From Diospyros lotus (Eukaryota > Streptophyta > Magnoliopsida > Ericales > Ebenaceae), in assembly GCF_014633365.1 (NCBI RefSeq), contig NC_068351.1:1818001-1882000 (forward strand): a DNA stretch of 64,000 nucleotides, given 5' to 3'. Below, piece after piece: positions 1 through 10,793 of this stretch (the stretch's first letter is position 1; each line of letters starts with the position of its first letter). Under the pieces are notes generated by a model. It had not been told where the DNA came from, ran no database searches, and saw only the letters and a list, made by a program, of their open reading frames with translations. Position numbers and translations under genes: made by a program.

Positions 1-153
1 ATTTCAGGGCTTCAAATTATTGATAGTATTGCCAAGCCGTTGAAAATTTATTATGATAACTTTGTAATAGTATTCTTTTCTAAAAACAACAAGTATTCCA
101 ATTGTGCTAAACATATGAAAATTAAAGACTTGGTCGTTAAAAAAGAAGTTTAG
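1..153 (+). pseudogene. Ty1/copia RNase H remnant, 5' part (cut by solo LTR)
   Basis: Reading the plus strand from about base 15 gives a peptide with SIAKPLKIYYDN, then FFSKNNKYSN and AKHMK, the RNase H region that ends Ty1/copia polyproteins. The frame stops where the LTR at 154 begins and resumes after 1067. The same segment, slightly different, lies at 62335-62463, so the same copia family is present at both ends of the window. The rest of the polyprotein lies left of the window. Family assignment rests on motif recognition. Confidence 0.8.
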
Positions 154-1062
154 TGTCGACGTTTGAAATAAGTCGACCGTGATTCGTTGGTCCGCACTAA
201 CGAAATGAACAAGGGAATAGAGAAAATGAGAAAACACGCTAATAAGCGTTGTATGGCTCGGTCTGCGTTCCTCTGACCAGTTGGCCCCCTACAAGTACTT
301 CGGCGTTCAAGTAAGTAAGGGAGTAGGAAAAATGCAGCGTATTAGTAGGTTAGCAAAGAAAGCATACCTTGGCTCTAGAAAGAATTTATTGATATAAGAG
401 GAGGAGATGTCCTCCTATGCACATGCATTGTACATCTGCATGTGATAAGACTGAATATCCGGCACCGGCGGAGGTACCCAAATGGCGGCATAGTACTGAC
501 GAGACCTTCATTAATGAGGATGGGATCTCCCATAAATGAGGATAGGATCCACCATATATGAGGATAGGATTTAAGGTGGGTGTATGAATATCCAGAGGCG
601 ACTGCAATGATGCTGCTTGCAGGATGGTATAAGGCCAAGATAGGACTGGCATGGGCCAAGAAGTGGGCTAAGAGGATGGAGCCAGATTGGGCTTGAATGA
701 CCTATTCAGAATAACACCCATCTCATCGCTACTCTTTGGTTATTTCGCAGTCTCCTTGTCATGCAAGCTAAACAGTTCGGTCAACGAGCTGGGAGCCTCG
801 CTTGGAGAATACTTGGCTAGATTAGTGAACTGGAAATGTCACTCGGAGCTCGCTAGAAGTATCGTTGGGAGCTCGTTTAAAGCTTGCTTGGTCCCGCGGT
901 TGAGCTTTAATTTTAGCGATGTGTGAGCTTGTTTCGACGAACTCAGCTCGGGGCCTATTGGGCTTTAAGCGATTGGGCTGTCTTGTTGGGCTTTAGGCAA
1001 TTGGGTCGGTCTGTTGGGTCGAGTCCAGCCTATAAGGTGTAGTTTGGGAAATACTTGTAACA
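154..1062. mobile_element. Solo LTR, 909 bp, with 5-bp target duplication TTTAG
   Basis: The segment begins TGTCGAC and ends CTTGTAACA, so it has the TG...CA ends of an LTR. It is flanked on both sides by TTTAG (149-153 and 1063-1067). Removing it with one TTTAG brings the two halves of a copia RNase H frame together. No internal domain or second LTR is present, so it is a solo LTR left by LTR-LTR recombination. Short reading frames inside show no recognisable domain. The superfamily cannot be told from the LTR alone. Confidence 0.85.
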
Positions 1063-1180
1063 TTTAGAAACAAAAAGTATTAATCGAGTATATTAACACC
1101 AATCTTATGATCGCAGATCTTATGACAAAAATGACTGTCGCCCAAAATATTTAATGAACATGTTGAAATGATGGGTATTT
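1063..1180 (+). pseudogene. Ty1/copia RNase H remnant, 3' end of polyprotein
   Basis: After the LTR the frame resumes with KQKVLIEYINTNLMIADLMT and, a little further on, EHVEMMGI. These match the usual copia polyprotein end (roughly VSIEHI..NLMIADPLTKGL....EHVERMGI). It is the continuation of the remnant at 1-153. A frame change before the EHVEMMGI motif shows it is dead. Confidence 0.8.
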
Positions 1181-1650
1181 TTGGGTTTTATTAGAGATAA
1201 TGTAATTTTACTCTATTAAAGTTTATACAGTTTACACTTTGAGCTCATTTATGTGTTTATGATATTTTCTATTTTCTATTTGTATGCATAATTATCTTAG
1301 AATGATGTTGATAGAAATAGTTTTATAAGAAAGACATTAAAATTGGACTTTTATAATTATCTTAATTTAAGATAATGTTAAGTTAAAAGTTAGTATTGTG
1401 GTAGATGAAAGCGAATGTGTTGAAAAAAATTGAACATTAGTGTTATTGGACCATTATGATTATCTTCATTTAGTTTAAAAGATATGCATAACTTCTTATG
1501 AGTCTTGGAAGACTACTTCTACTATTATAAATAAGGATTTAGTCATCTTTCTACAAAATACCAAAAAAATAAAATTACAGTTATATTTTATATCCATCAT
1601 TAAGCTTGGGATTAAGGGAAAAAATCAAATTCATGCTATTTTTGTCATCA
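1181..1650 (+). mobile_element. Probable copia 3' LTR
   Basis: AT-rich sequence directly after the copia polyprotein end. The part at about 1485-1600 (AAGATATGCATAACTTC, GAGTCTTGGAAGACTACTTC, then a TATAAATA box) resembles the segments at 30985-31090 and 62465-62530, which also sit beside copia remnants. LTR boundaries could not be fixed, so the ends are approximate. Confidence 0.55.
1526..1533 (+). promoter_or_regulatory. TATA box of copia LTR promoter
   Basis: TATAAATA in a context shared with the copia LTR-like segments at 31044-31051 and, in degenerate form, at about 62508. It is the likely core promoter of this LTR family. Only sequence similarity supports it. Confidence 0.4.
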
Positions 1651-2080
1651 ACTGACAATCTCCTTTACAAGCTTAATTTCTAATGGATCAGGATACTTTT
1701 ATCGCACTACATGAATTACATGAAGTTCTATAATTTATGGACATGATGATTTATTATTTATTATTATTTGTACAAGTAATATTATAGTTTACAGATAAAG
1801 CACAATCACATTTTATTCACGTTAAAATACAAGAATTAAATTAATTTTAAAATATAAGTCCGGCAAAATAATCAAAACAATAAAAATTTTGAATTATCAC
1901 ACGAAAAAAAAATCAAAGTACATATGTTAAATTGATTTGAAAATGTAATTTCATGAATATAATCGAAATAACAAAAAATTCAAATAATCACACGAAAAAA
2001 ACATAAGAGCAAAGAATAAATAATATAGGTTTGGCCATTAATGGTTGGTTTCTTCTTCAAATTCTTGTTTCTCTTATCAA
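1651..2080. other. AT-rich intergenic, nothing recognised
   Basis: No reading frame of note and no recognisable repeat ends. It contains two nearby copies of a short motif (CACACGAAAAAAA) at about 1898 and 1990. Confidence 0.5.
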
Positions 2081-2169
2081 ATTAAGGCTAAGCTGGGTAA
2101 TTAATAAAACAAGACATAGTTTTAATTATAGTTTAAATCCACCCAGTTTTTCATTTCAGCTGGGGATTT
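2081..2169. repeat. Tandem-duplication relic upstream of kinase gene 1
   Basis: The segment with GGCTAAGCTGGGTAATTAAT and AGCTGGGGATTT recurs in the same orientation at about 15600-15686, upstream of kinase gene 2. It marks the upstream part of the duplicated unit. A second shared stretch, immediately upstream of the start codon, is 3310-3400 versus 15728-15815. Confidence 0.8.
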
Positions 2170-2248
2170 AAGAAGCTTCCAAATAAATTGGCAAAAAGCT
2201 TAGAGCCATAGGTACATACATCATTAAATAGTAATTGTTAAATGTGAT

Positions 2249-3270
2249 GAGTTTCGCTATTTGTACAGAAGGCGCTTTACAGAATGATTTACATGAATGA
2301 TAAAATCAAGATAAATCATGATATATTGAATATAAGTTGGAGCAATTTATCGCGAGAAATTAAAACATGAAAAATGCAGTAGATAGAAGCGGGAGAAGCT
2401 CAAGCAATTTGTCAATATATTCTTTGCTGCTCTACACTCTAGCTAATTTCTTCCAACCACCGGTGAAATAGAAGACGGGAGAAGGTCGGCCAAGGCATCA
2501 TTGGGGAGCTTTGAAATTGATAATTGAAGTAATCATGAAAAAATGTCGAAGAGGGAGGGAGGGAAAGAGGGTTCGAGAGTGGTTTTGATTGCTTCTGTGG
2601 ATTGGTGGTTTTATTGGTTTGCATAAAAATCCTCCCTTTTTGATGGATTCAGAGGGAGAAGAAGTATTGAGAAAGGAGAAAGATGAGGCACCCAAGTCAA
2701 GTGAGGGAGAAGAAGCATTGAAAGGAGAAAGATGAGGCACCCAAGTCAAGTGAGGGAGAAGAAGCATTGAAAGGAGAAAGATGAGGCACCCAAGTCAAGT
2801 GAGAGAGAAATGGCTGTTGGTTCACTCAGTTTATATACATATTTATACAATTTGGGTTGCTTTCATACAACACAACAATCTTTTCTCCGTGGGTTATTTC
2901 TAATTGAGCTCTCCCTCCCTCTTTCTCATCTTTGTGTTTCGAACTTGACAAAGCATAAGTAGAGAGAGAACTAAAAATGGTGGTTTGATCTAAGTAGATC
3001 AGTAAAGAGAGAGAGCCAAACGGTGGCCGTGAGAAGGATGGCTGGCGGCTGGGGCAACGGTGTTCCGAGAGGGAGAGGCAGGTGGTTGGAGAGTTGGGGC
3101 CGATGGTCTCTACGAGAGGGAGAGCGAGAGAGAGAGAGAGATGGAGGGAGATAGATGGTTTTGGGTCTTTAGGGTTTTCAATGGATCTTTTATCACAGGA
3201 GCAAAATAGTCATTTAACTGCCTTTTGTAAGCTATTCTGTTAACCACGTACTGTACAAATAGCGGGACTC
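2249..3270. mobile_element. Non-autonomous TIR DNA element in the kinase gene 1 promoter region
   Basis: The ends form inverted repeats: GAGTTTCGCTATTTGTACAG at the left and the complement of GAGTCCCGCTATTTGTACAG at the right (18 of 20 match), with weaker pairing further in. Flanking 8-mers AATGTGAT (2241-2248) and AACGTGAT (3271-3278) look like a target duplication with one mismatch. Length is 1022 bp with no transposase. The inside holds a 49-bp minisatellite and GA-rich DNA. An 8-bp duplication suggests hAT; Mutator-like (9 bp) is not excluded. The right end lies about 147 bp before the kinase start codon. Confidence 0.6.
2655..2811. repeat. Minisatellite, 49-bp unit, about 3 copies
   Basis: The motif ATGAGGCACCCAAGTCAAGT occurs at 2683, 2732 and 2781, exactly 49 bp apart, with GGAGAAGAAGCATTGAAAGG between copies. 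The first copy is slightly divergent. It lies inside the TIR element at 2249-3270. Confidence 0.9.
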
Positions 3271-3417
3271 AACGTGATTAGTATGCCACCTAATTTCTAT
3301 GACGTTTCCACGCTTGACTTGTATGTAACCCAATTAATTAATTACTATTAGTAATTGTTAAACGTAATTAGTAATCGTTAAATAGACAGAGAAGGGGAGT
3401 CGCCCGCAGTCACAGCC

Positions 3418-5492
3418 ATGCTACTCAAGCTTCTGGTCCTTCTTCTTCCCTTGTTCCCCCAATCTGCGACCGCCGATGACCCCCACTTCGCCTTCAACGG
3501 CTTCAAGTCGGCCAACCTGAACCTCGACGGCATAGCCACGTTCACTCCCGGCGGCCTCTTGGCCCTCACCAACGGCACCAAACAGAAAACAGGCCACGCC
3601 TTCTACCCAAGTCCCTTCCACTTCAAGAACTCGCCCAGTACCGGCTCGGCTCTCTCCTTCTCCACCACCTTCGTCTTCGGCATAATTCCCCGGGACCCCA
3701 CTATCGGCGGCCATGGAATTGTCTTCGTCGTCGCTCCACAACCCGGGCTTCCCGGCGGCCGTCAGAGCCATTACCTTGGCCTATTCAATGAGCGTAACGA
3801 TGGCAAGGAGACCAATCGTGTTGTGGCGGTGGAGCTCGACACAATCTACAACTTCGATCTCAATGATCTGAACGACAACCATGTCGGAATTGACATCAAT
3901 GGATTGAATTCAGTCGAAGCCGCGACAGCGAGCTATTACGTCAAAAAAACCCACCGGTTTCAGAACCTGAGCCTGATCAGCGGCAAAGCGATGCAAGTCT
4001 GGGTGGAGTACCATGGCTCGGAGAAGAAAATGGACGTCACAATCGCTCCGATCGGTGTTGAAAAGCCTTCAAAACCTCTTCTGTCTTTGTCTCGAGACCT
4101 TTCTCCGATCATAAACCAGACCATGTACGTCGGCTTCTCCTCCTCCACCGGCTCACTCGTCACATCCCACTATATTCTCGGTTGGAGTTTCAAGATCAAC
4201 GGCGAGACTGAACCGCTTGATCTTTCTGAGCTTCCGAAGCTTCCACGAATGGCACCCAAGAAGACATCCATGTTTTTGACAATTGGGTTGCCTCTGATTT
4301 CCTTGGCTTCGGTGTTCGCCGCTATTTCCGGCGTGGTTTTCCTTCTGGAAAGGAGGAGAAAGTTTGCCGAAGTGGTGGAAGAATGGGAACGTGACTATGG
4401 CACTCATAGATTCAAGTTCAAAGACCTATACATCGCCACTAAAGGATTCAGAGATAAAGAGCTTCTCGGCAGTGGCGGATTTGGGAGGGTTTATAGAGGA
4501 GTATTACCAACTTCAAAGCTTGAGATTGCAGTGAAGAGAGTCTCCCATGAATCCCGGCAAGGGATGAGGGAATTTGTGGCCGAAATCGTCAGCATCGGCC
4601 GGCTCCGGCACCGGAACTTGGTCCCGCTCCTAGGTTACTGCCGGCGGAAAGGCGAGCTCCTTCTGGTCTATGATTACATGCCCAATGGAAGCCTCGACAA
4701 GTTTCTCTATGACCAACCAAAATTCACCCTCAATTGGCAGCAAAGATTTAAAGTCATCAAGGGTGTGGCGTCTGGGCTGTTTTATCTACATGAGGAATGG
4801 GAGCAAGTGGTGATCCACAGAGATGTCAAGGCCAGTAATGTTTTACTAGACGGCGAGCTGAACGGAAGATTGAGCGATTTTGGGCTTGCAAGATTACACG
4901 ATCATGGAACTGGTCCTCAGACCACTCATGTCGTCGGAACTATCGGGTATTGCTGAATTGTTAATCACCGCTTCATCTAAAGTCTTATACTTACACATTT
5001 ACTTTGAACAGGTATATCGCGCCGGAGCACACCAGAACCGGCAAGGCCTCGACAAGCACGGACGTGTACGCTTTTGGGGCGTTCTTGCTAGAGGTGGCGA
5101 GCGGGCGGCGCCCAATAGAGGCCAGCAGCATGGGGGGAGGTACGGTGCTGGTTGATTGGGTATTCTGTTTGTGGAGCAAAGGCGAGATTTTGAGGGCGAT
5201 GGATGCCAATTTGGGAGGCAAGTATGTGGTTGAGCAAGCGGAGTTAGGACTGAAGTTGGGGTTGCTGTGCTCGCACGGTGAGCCGGCGATGAGGCCGACA
5301 ATGCGACAGGTGGTGCAGTACTTAGAGGGAGATGTTGGACTGCCGGAGCTGGAGTCGATTGGCATCTCGGAGACTGAGCTGACGTTCTCAAACCCAGAAG
5401 GATTCAGTGACTTCGCTTTGTCGTACTCGTATCAGTCTTCCATGGAAAAGGGGTCGTCTGTTGCGGAGTCGCTTCTCTCTGGTGGTAAGTGA
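3418..5492 (+). CDS. L-type lectin receptor-like kinase 1 (spliced: 3418-4946, 5012-5492)
   Basis: Plasma-membrane receptor-like Ser/Thr kinase of 669 residues, closest in look to LecRK clade IV. Order: signal peptide about 1-19; legume-lectin ectodomain about 22-265, with VELDT and NDNHVGIDING around the metal and sugar sites; membrane segment about 286-310; kinase from about 332. Visible kinase residues are the GSGGFG loop near 351, AVK Lys373, HRD Asp469, DFG Asp487 and APEH. The tail ends SSVAESLLSGGK, typical of the family. The frame stops at TGA 4954-4956 unless a 65-bp GT-AG intron (4947-5011) is removed, which restores GTIGYIAPEHTRTGKAS. The ATG follows CAGTCACAGCC. Such receptors sense extracellular signals in immunity or stress; the ligand is unknown. 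Gene 2 at 16314 is its tandem duplicate. Antisense frames over the lectin part are shadows. Confidence 0.9.
4947..5011 (+). other. 65-bp intron in kinase gene 1
   Basis: Donor GTATTG and acceptor TTGAACAG. Splicing joins ATCGG to GTATATCGCG and restores the conserved GYIAPEH block of the activation segment. The pentamer GGTAT sits on both sides (4946-4950 and 5011-5015), so the intron plus one repeat unit looks like an insertion with a 5-bp duplication. If retained, the protein ends two codons later and lacks the C-terminal kinase lobe. Confidence 0.85.
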
Positions 5493-7739
5493 TGCCGCCA
5501 TTCATGGCTATTGGCTTGTGCTCTGTTTCCACTTGAAGTGAAAGCTTTTTGTCAGCTCTATCTCTACTGTTAATGTCCTGTAACTTTTGTCTTGTATTGC
5601 AATATGTTTCTGCTAAATTTTGTTTGTTAATTCCATTGACTTTCTATTTTATTATTATTTACTTTTTTTTAATTTATTAGAGATTATTTTTTAAAGCAAT
5701 GTTTAGGGAGCTTTACGGCTACTGACCTGCCTTTTCATCTAAACTCTTGTATTTGTTTTAATTTATTAAGATGAAGTCTTTGCATGCATACTAATTTTCA
5801 CATATTAATCTAATTTAATTTATAATTCATATTAAATTGTTCAAACTTTTGATTCATTTTGAAATACTAGATTTAAAAAACATGAAAAATAACTTTGAGC
5901 ATCCTAACCAAAAATATTTAAAAATCCTTAAAATAAAATTTTATATCATTACAATTCAAAATATAAACTTAAAGATCTTTCGTTTCTATTAAAATAAAAT
6001 AACGTACCTTAAATAAAAACTTAGTTTGTATAATGAATTTATCACAAAAATAAAATATATACATGTTTTTAATACATCACACAAAAATACACATAGTATC
6101 TAGAAAACATGATATATCACAAAAATAGTAAAGTTTTCAAAATCTACGCTTCAAAAATTTCTTTTCCCTTCGAATTGTTCTGTCTCACATAAAATATTTG
6201 AATATTTCTAAAAATAAATTCATGTAAAAATATGAATATTCTAAGTAAAAAATTAGTAAAAATAAAATACTTATGTTGGATGTTTGCATATATAAAAGAA
6301 AATAAAATTTTTTATTCTACATTATCATTTATGAGGATATGGACATACAAAATGATGAGTGTAATTTTGTTCACTTCTTTTAATTAGGAGTAAATGTGAG
6401 CCTCGATTATTATAAAGATTAAAATGTCATTTTATGGGTGGGTTTCTCTAAAACCCACCCTATTTATCTCTCTTCTTTTTTTTTCTTACCTTTATTTTTT
6501 CGACAATCCCTTTTGTCACAAATGAATAGGTAAAAAAGTCATTTGACCTATTCATTTGACTAAATAAATTATTATTCAACTTAAATTTAAGTTTATTTTC
6601 TTAAATTTTCGAATATTTTAAAAATATTGACTCGATGAGTTTTTTCTTCTTCTTTAAAAATTACTATATTTTCTCATAAATAATTTTTTTTTCTAATTTC
6701 TCAAGAAAAATTCTGCTAAAATTAAAGAGATTATTCTTACAAAAATTTTACTACAAATTATATATATGTATATACTTATTTGTGCAAAATGCTAAAGCGT
6801 CAACAATCATTTATTCTTTATTTTTCTATATTTTATATATTTGCTATTGCTATGTGATAATTTTTTGGTAAAGTTTAATAGAATTTTTAATAAAGAACTA
6901 AGTTGTTATAATATTCAGATGGAAATCTAAATAAATTATTATGTATACACACACACACAGATATATATATATATATAATGTTATTCTATAAATGTACAAC
7001 AATCCGCTCCGTACCTGCCATGTATGGAAAAGTGTCAGGAGTACCATTTTAGCATTTTTAAAATATTTTTTATATCAAAATATTGAGAAACATAACAAAA
7101 CAAAATAAAAAAAAAATATTTGGGGACATTTTTATAATTTAAAAAAGTTTTGAAGTCATTTGGTAATATTAAAAAAATATCATAAACAAGTTTCTTTTTT
7201 TGACAGAATTTTTTCTGAAAAAATTGTCTCTAACCAGTTTAGAGAAAAAAATTTATTTGTTTCTAACTCAAATTTTTTAAATTTATTATTTGTTTTTAAA
7301 AATAAATAAAATTTTAAAATTATTATTTTTATATTTTTTTATATTTATTATTTACTTTTAATTAATAAATTATAGTTTATGAGTGATAGAAATTATATTT
7401 ATATTTATATTTATTTGCATGTGGAATTTATGTTTGTTTTTTAATTAAATAATATTTTTTTATAATAAAAATTATATTTAAAAAAATCAACATATTTTTT
7501 CATTTATGAATTTCAAATCGTTTTCCCATTTCTATTTCTTTTTGGTTTCTATTTTTTTACCCTTATTTTTGACAATTTATTTAAGATAGATTTACAGTGC
7601 CATTAAAAAAAGAAGAAGCAAGATTTGTATTAAATAAGAGGTAGCACGAGAAACCGGTTCAAAGTGAACCGGCTATTCTTCTATATAAAATAAGAGGTAG
7701 CACAGGAAACCGGCTACTTTATTTTATCTACGCCAAGTT
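5493..7739. other. 3' flank of kinase gene 1, AT-rich, shared with gene 2
   Basis: Bases 5493-6780 match 18382-19700 in the same order and orientation with many indels (for example TGATGCCGCCATTCATGG after the stop, and later ATTAGAGATT and TTACTACAAATTATATAT). This gives the downstream extent of the tandem duplication. After 6780 the DNA is AT-rich with an (AC)n(AT)n tract at 6950-6978 and no gene. The sequence around 7010-7125 has a diverged inverted relative at about 23940-24040. Confidence 0.7.
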
Positions 7740-8114
7740 TCGGCGGCGGCGGCGATTGTTTCCCTTGTTCGATCAGAAAATGCCGGTGAGAGTGGTTGAT
7801 AGTTCGGCGCCGTCGCAGGCGTCAGGTATTGATACAAAAATCAAAAGGATCATGATTTATCCAGATTCCTAGTTGTAATCTTTTTGTGTCACTGAAATCG
7901 AAGCGTTTGTTGTTATATTCTTTGCGTGATCTGAGCCAAAGCATCGATTTTTTTCCATTAGTCGCGGCCATATTACTAAGATCAACGCTATATCATGTTT
8001 AATTCCATTGTTAGAATCTGGGTTTCTGAATAACTTTTCTCCTCTGCTTCGGAGAGCTGTTCGGTTGCTAGAAATTGGAGGATAGGAAAATGGGGTGGAA
8101 ATTCAACGGACTTC

Positions 8115-10793
8115 TTTGGCGACTGTCTGTGTTGGACAAAATGAAAGAAGGCGACCTAGTTATCAATTCAAAACAATTAGCTGAACTGATGAACTAGTTG
8201 TATAGATGTTTCAAATGATCTGTAACATCTATACTCTCATTTTGAAGTTATGGCTTGTGGACCCTTAGTTAAGTGTGAATGAAGTCATGGCTTGTGAAAG
8301 CAGGCAACAGTTTTCTAAGCATCCAAACAGTTTTTACTGGTTGGTCTTTGTTAACGGGACAAACTGGATTATGTTGGCTTAATTGGGGCAATATCATACA
8401 TGATCTGTTTAGTGCATGCTAGTTCGCCAACTTAGACCTTTTATCAACTGAATTTGTTACATATTGTGTGTGTATATCTATATAGGTACATACATACATA
8501 TTGCTAATATCTGTATTTATATGTTGAATATTGGTTATAATTCCAGATTGTTGTTATCTGTTTTGTATGTCTATTCTCAGTTCATGATGATGGTTGTTAG
8601 GTTTTGCTTTACTTTGAGCATCTTTCTATGTCTCCTAATCTGAGATATATATTATGCACGTTTAGATCTATCATGAATAGGAAAAGGAAATATCCAGGCT
8701 TTGGTTAATAGATGCCACATTTCAATGGTAAGATATGGGGAGTTCTTTTCCTTCAAATCCGCAAATATTATTGCTACACTGGAACTGGGATTTTTGGAAT
8801 GGAAAGAAGCAGAAAGGAAAATAAATACTTATGTGTGTGCATGCATGTAGATAAGTTATGCCATTTTCTTTTCATTTTTCTTTCAAACATAAAACCCCTG
8901 TTCCAAACATAGCCTAACTGATCCAAAGTGGACAGTAAATTCATCTTCAGCCACTTGAAATTCCATTCCTTTTGACTCTCTTCCCCAAAATGTCGTGGAG
9001 ACGCAAGCATGGATTTGCTCTGCTTAGTTGTCTCATCAATGAAGTTCCATGTTACTTCTGCTACGAAGTTAGGATACAATTTCAGAATGGAAAAAGCTCT
9101 TCTTCACTTATTATGGGTTTCTCCCATGTTTCATATACTAAAATTTGCTAATCAGTGAAAAAAATCCCATGCTGAAAATTGAATTCTGGTCTTTCAACTT
9201 AATCTTTATGGTATCTTCTAGCAATCAGCTGTTGGAATCCTTAGTAGGTAAACTAGCAGGAATATGTGCTGATTACCATTGAAAAAAGAGGACCAGAAGT
9301 TGAGAACTTTGCTTAATACTTAAAGCATTCACCATCAATGTAATCTTACTACCACATGCATCCAGAACAGTAGTTTATTTTTTCATTGCTCACTAAGCCT
9401 TCCAACTTGAGCTGTTTGTTCCTTGATCCTTTTCAGGTTCTTAGAATACATATTATGTTAAATTGAATTTCATTATTTAGAGGGATTCATCTGCATGTTG
9501 TGGTTTAGTTTACTGTTGGAACCTTCTTCTAAATATTGGCTCCTGAAATTCTAATACTGCTGTCATTCTTCACTCTGAAGGTGCAAATCTTGGCAACACT
9601 TCAGCCCTTGCTTGTACACTTTTAAGTGTTGGACAGGTGAATTTCTACTTGTTTTCCTTCTTGATTTCTATATACGGTACTGTCACATTCCAAGGGCAGT
9701 AATTATAATTTTCTTTTCCTTTTTGTTACAAATATTTGTTTTTTGCTATAGGCGGTTATGATTTCCGGTTGTACTGCACATGTGTGCATGGGCTGTGAGG
9801 CTATAAATAAGCCACAACTAGAGTAGGAGAATTCATGTTGAGAAATGAATTGAATATACTCTGTTATTTCTCTCTCACTTTTTGTTACCTTTCTCTCTGT
9901 CTCTCGAACATTCTCCCCCTTCTTGCGGTTTCCTTCCTTCCATCTGAGTTCTCCCTCCTAATTCTGCTCTCCTGCTCTCTTAACCTTCTCTATTCCCTTT
10001 CTAAGCTCTAGCCCTGTTATAAATTGGGAGTACTGGCAGCCTTTAAACCCTCTAAGAAACCGATCAAACAACCCTCCAAACAGTCACAACTCACCGGAAA
10101 CACACAACCAACACAACAGTCTATAAAAGAACAGAATTTAAAGCATAAAACAGAACAAGAAAGAAAACATTCAAACCATATAAGAAAGGGAATAGAATTT
10201 AAGATTTCTGTTTTATCAATGTGATTGGGTGGGGCATTTGAATTCTGAGAACAGAACATTCTTTTCTTTGTTTTAAATAATACCAGTTAAAAAATTTTCT
10301 TTTTCAGTGACTATTCTTCCCTATTAGTAAAAGTCATACAGTCTTTCAATTTTTTTTTTTTTTTTAACTCAGGTAATTCTATGTTTCTTTTTTCTGAGCA
10401 TGTTCAGTTTGAGGATCCTTGTACATGTGTTAATGATTCATCAATGTGTTTTTAAGGATACCTATGAGGGTTTTGGTTGTTCCTGGTTTTTAGTTGGAAG
10501 TGTTTCTTTGTTGAAGCTGTACTCGTCGAGATAGATCAACCTCCCAGAATATATTTTTCTCCTGTGAGAAAAAAAATTTCTCTGGTGTTTATAAAACAGC
10601 CATGCCATAGAGCAGCAGTGCCTTTGCGGTTTATAATTTAGCAATGCGATGTAATAAAGAGCCATGCTTTATGCATTCATGTGTGTCATCTGCCTTTCCC
10701 CCTCATTTTCGTGTTACTGGAGGACTTTGCTTGCCATTTCAATTTGCTCAAGTAATATCATCATGAGTGATACATCATCACTTATTTTGACTT
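8115..10793. repeat. Left arm of large inverted repeat (GID4 region)
   Basis: Bases 8115-9690 and 10206-10793 read as the reverse complement of 26150-28262 and 24275-24795. Examples are the AAGGCGAC region at 8148 versus 28218, and the TGGAGGACTTTGCTTGCC region at 10721 versus 24320. The middle parts differ because each arm has its own insertions. The arms cover GID4 introns and exon 2. Confidence 0.85.
9700..10205 (+). mobile_element. LTR-like insertion replacing GID4 exon 3
   Basis: This stretch has no counterpart in the right arm, where exon 3 sits instead. It has a promoter-like GGCTATAAATAAGCC at about 9800, a run of CT-rich leader sequence, and TAGCCCTGTTATAAATTGGG at about 10010, which resembles the LTR end followed by a primer-binding site in plant copia elements. 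No coding domain was seen. It is inferred to be a partial LTR plus leader; ends are approximate and no target duplication was found. Confidence 0.45.

Noticed and set aside
687..926. 79-codon frame inside the solo LTR
   Set aside because: No motif; within LTR sequence and short.
3421..3771. Long antisense frames over the lectin domain (also 16317-16664)
   Set aside because: GC-rich codon shadows of the receptor kinase genes; no domain and no independent support.
6436..6460. Hairpin GGGTGGGTTT-loop-AAACCCACCC followed by T-rich DNA, like a bacterial terminator
   Set aside because: The window is eukaryotic; about 1 kb from the nearest gene end. Probably a chance or mobile-element palindrome.
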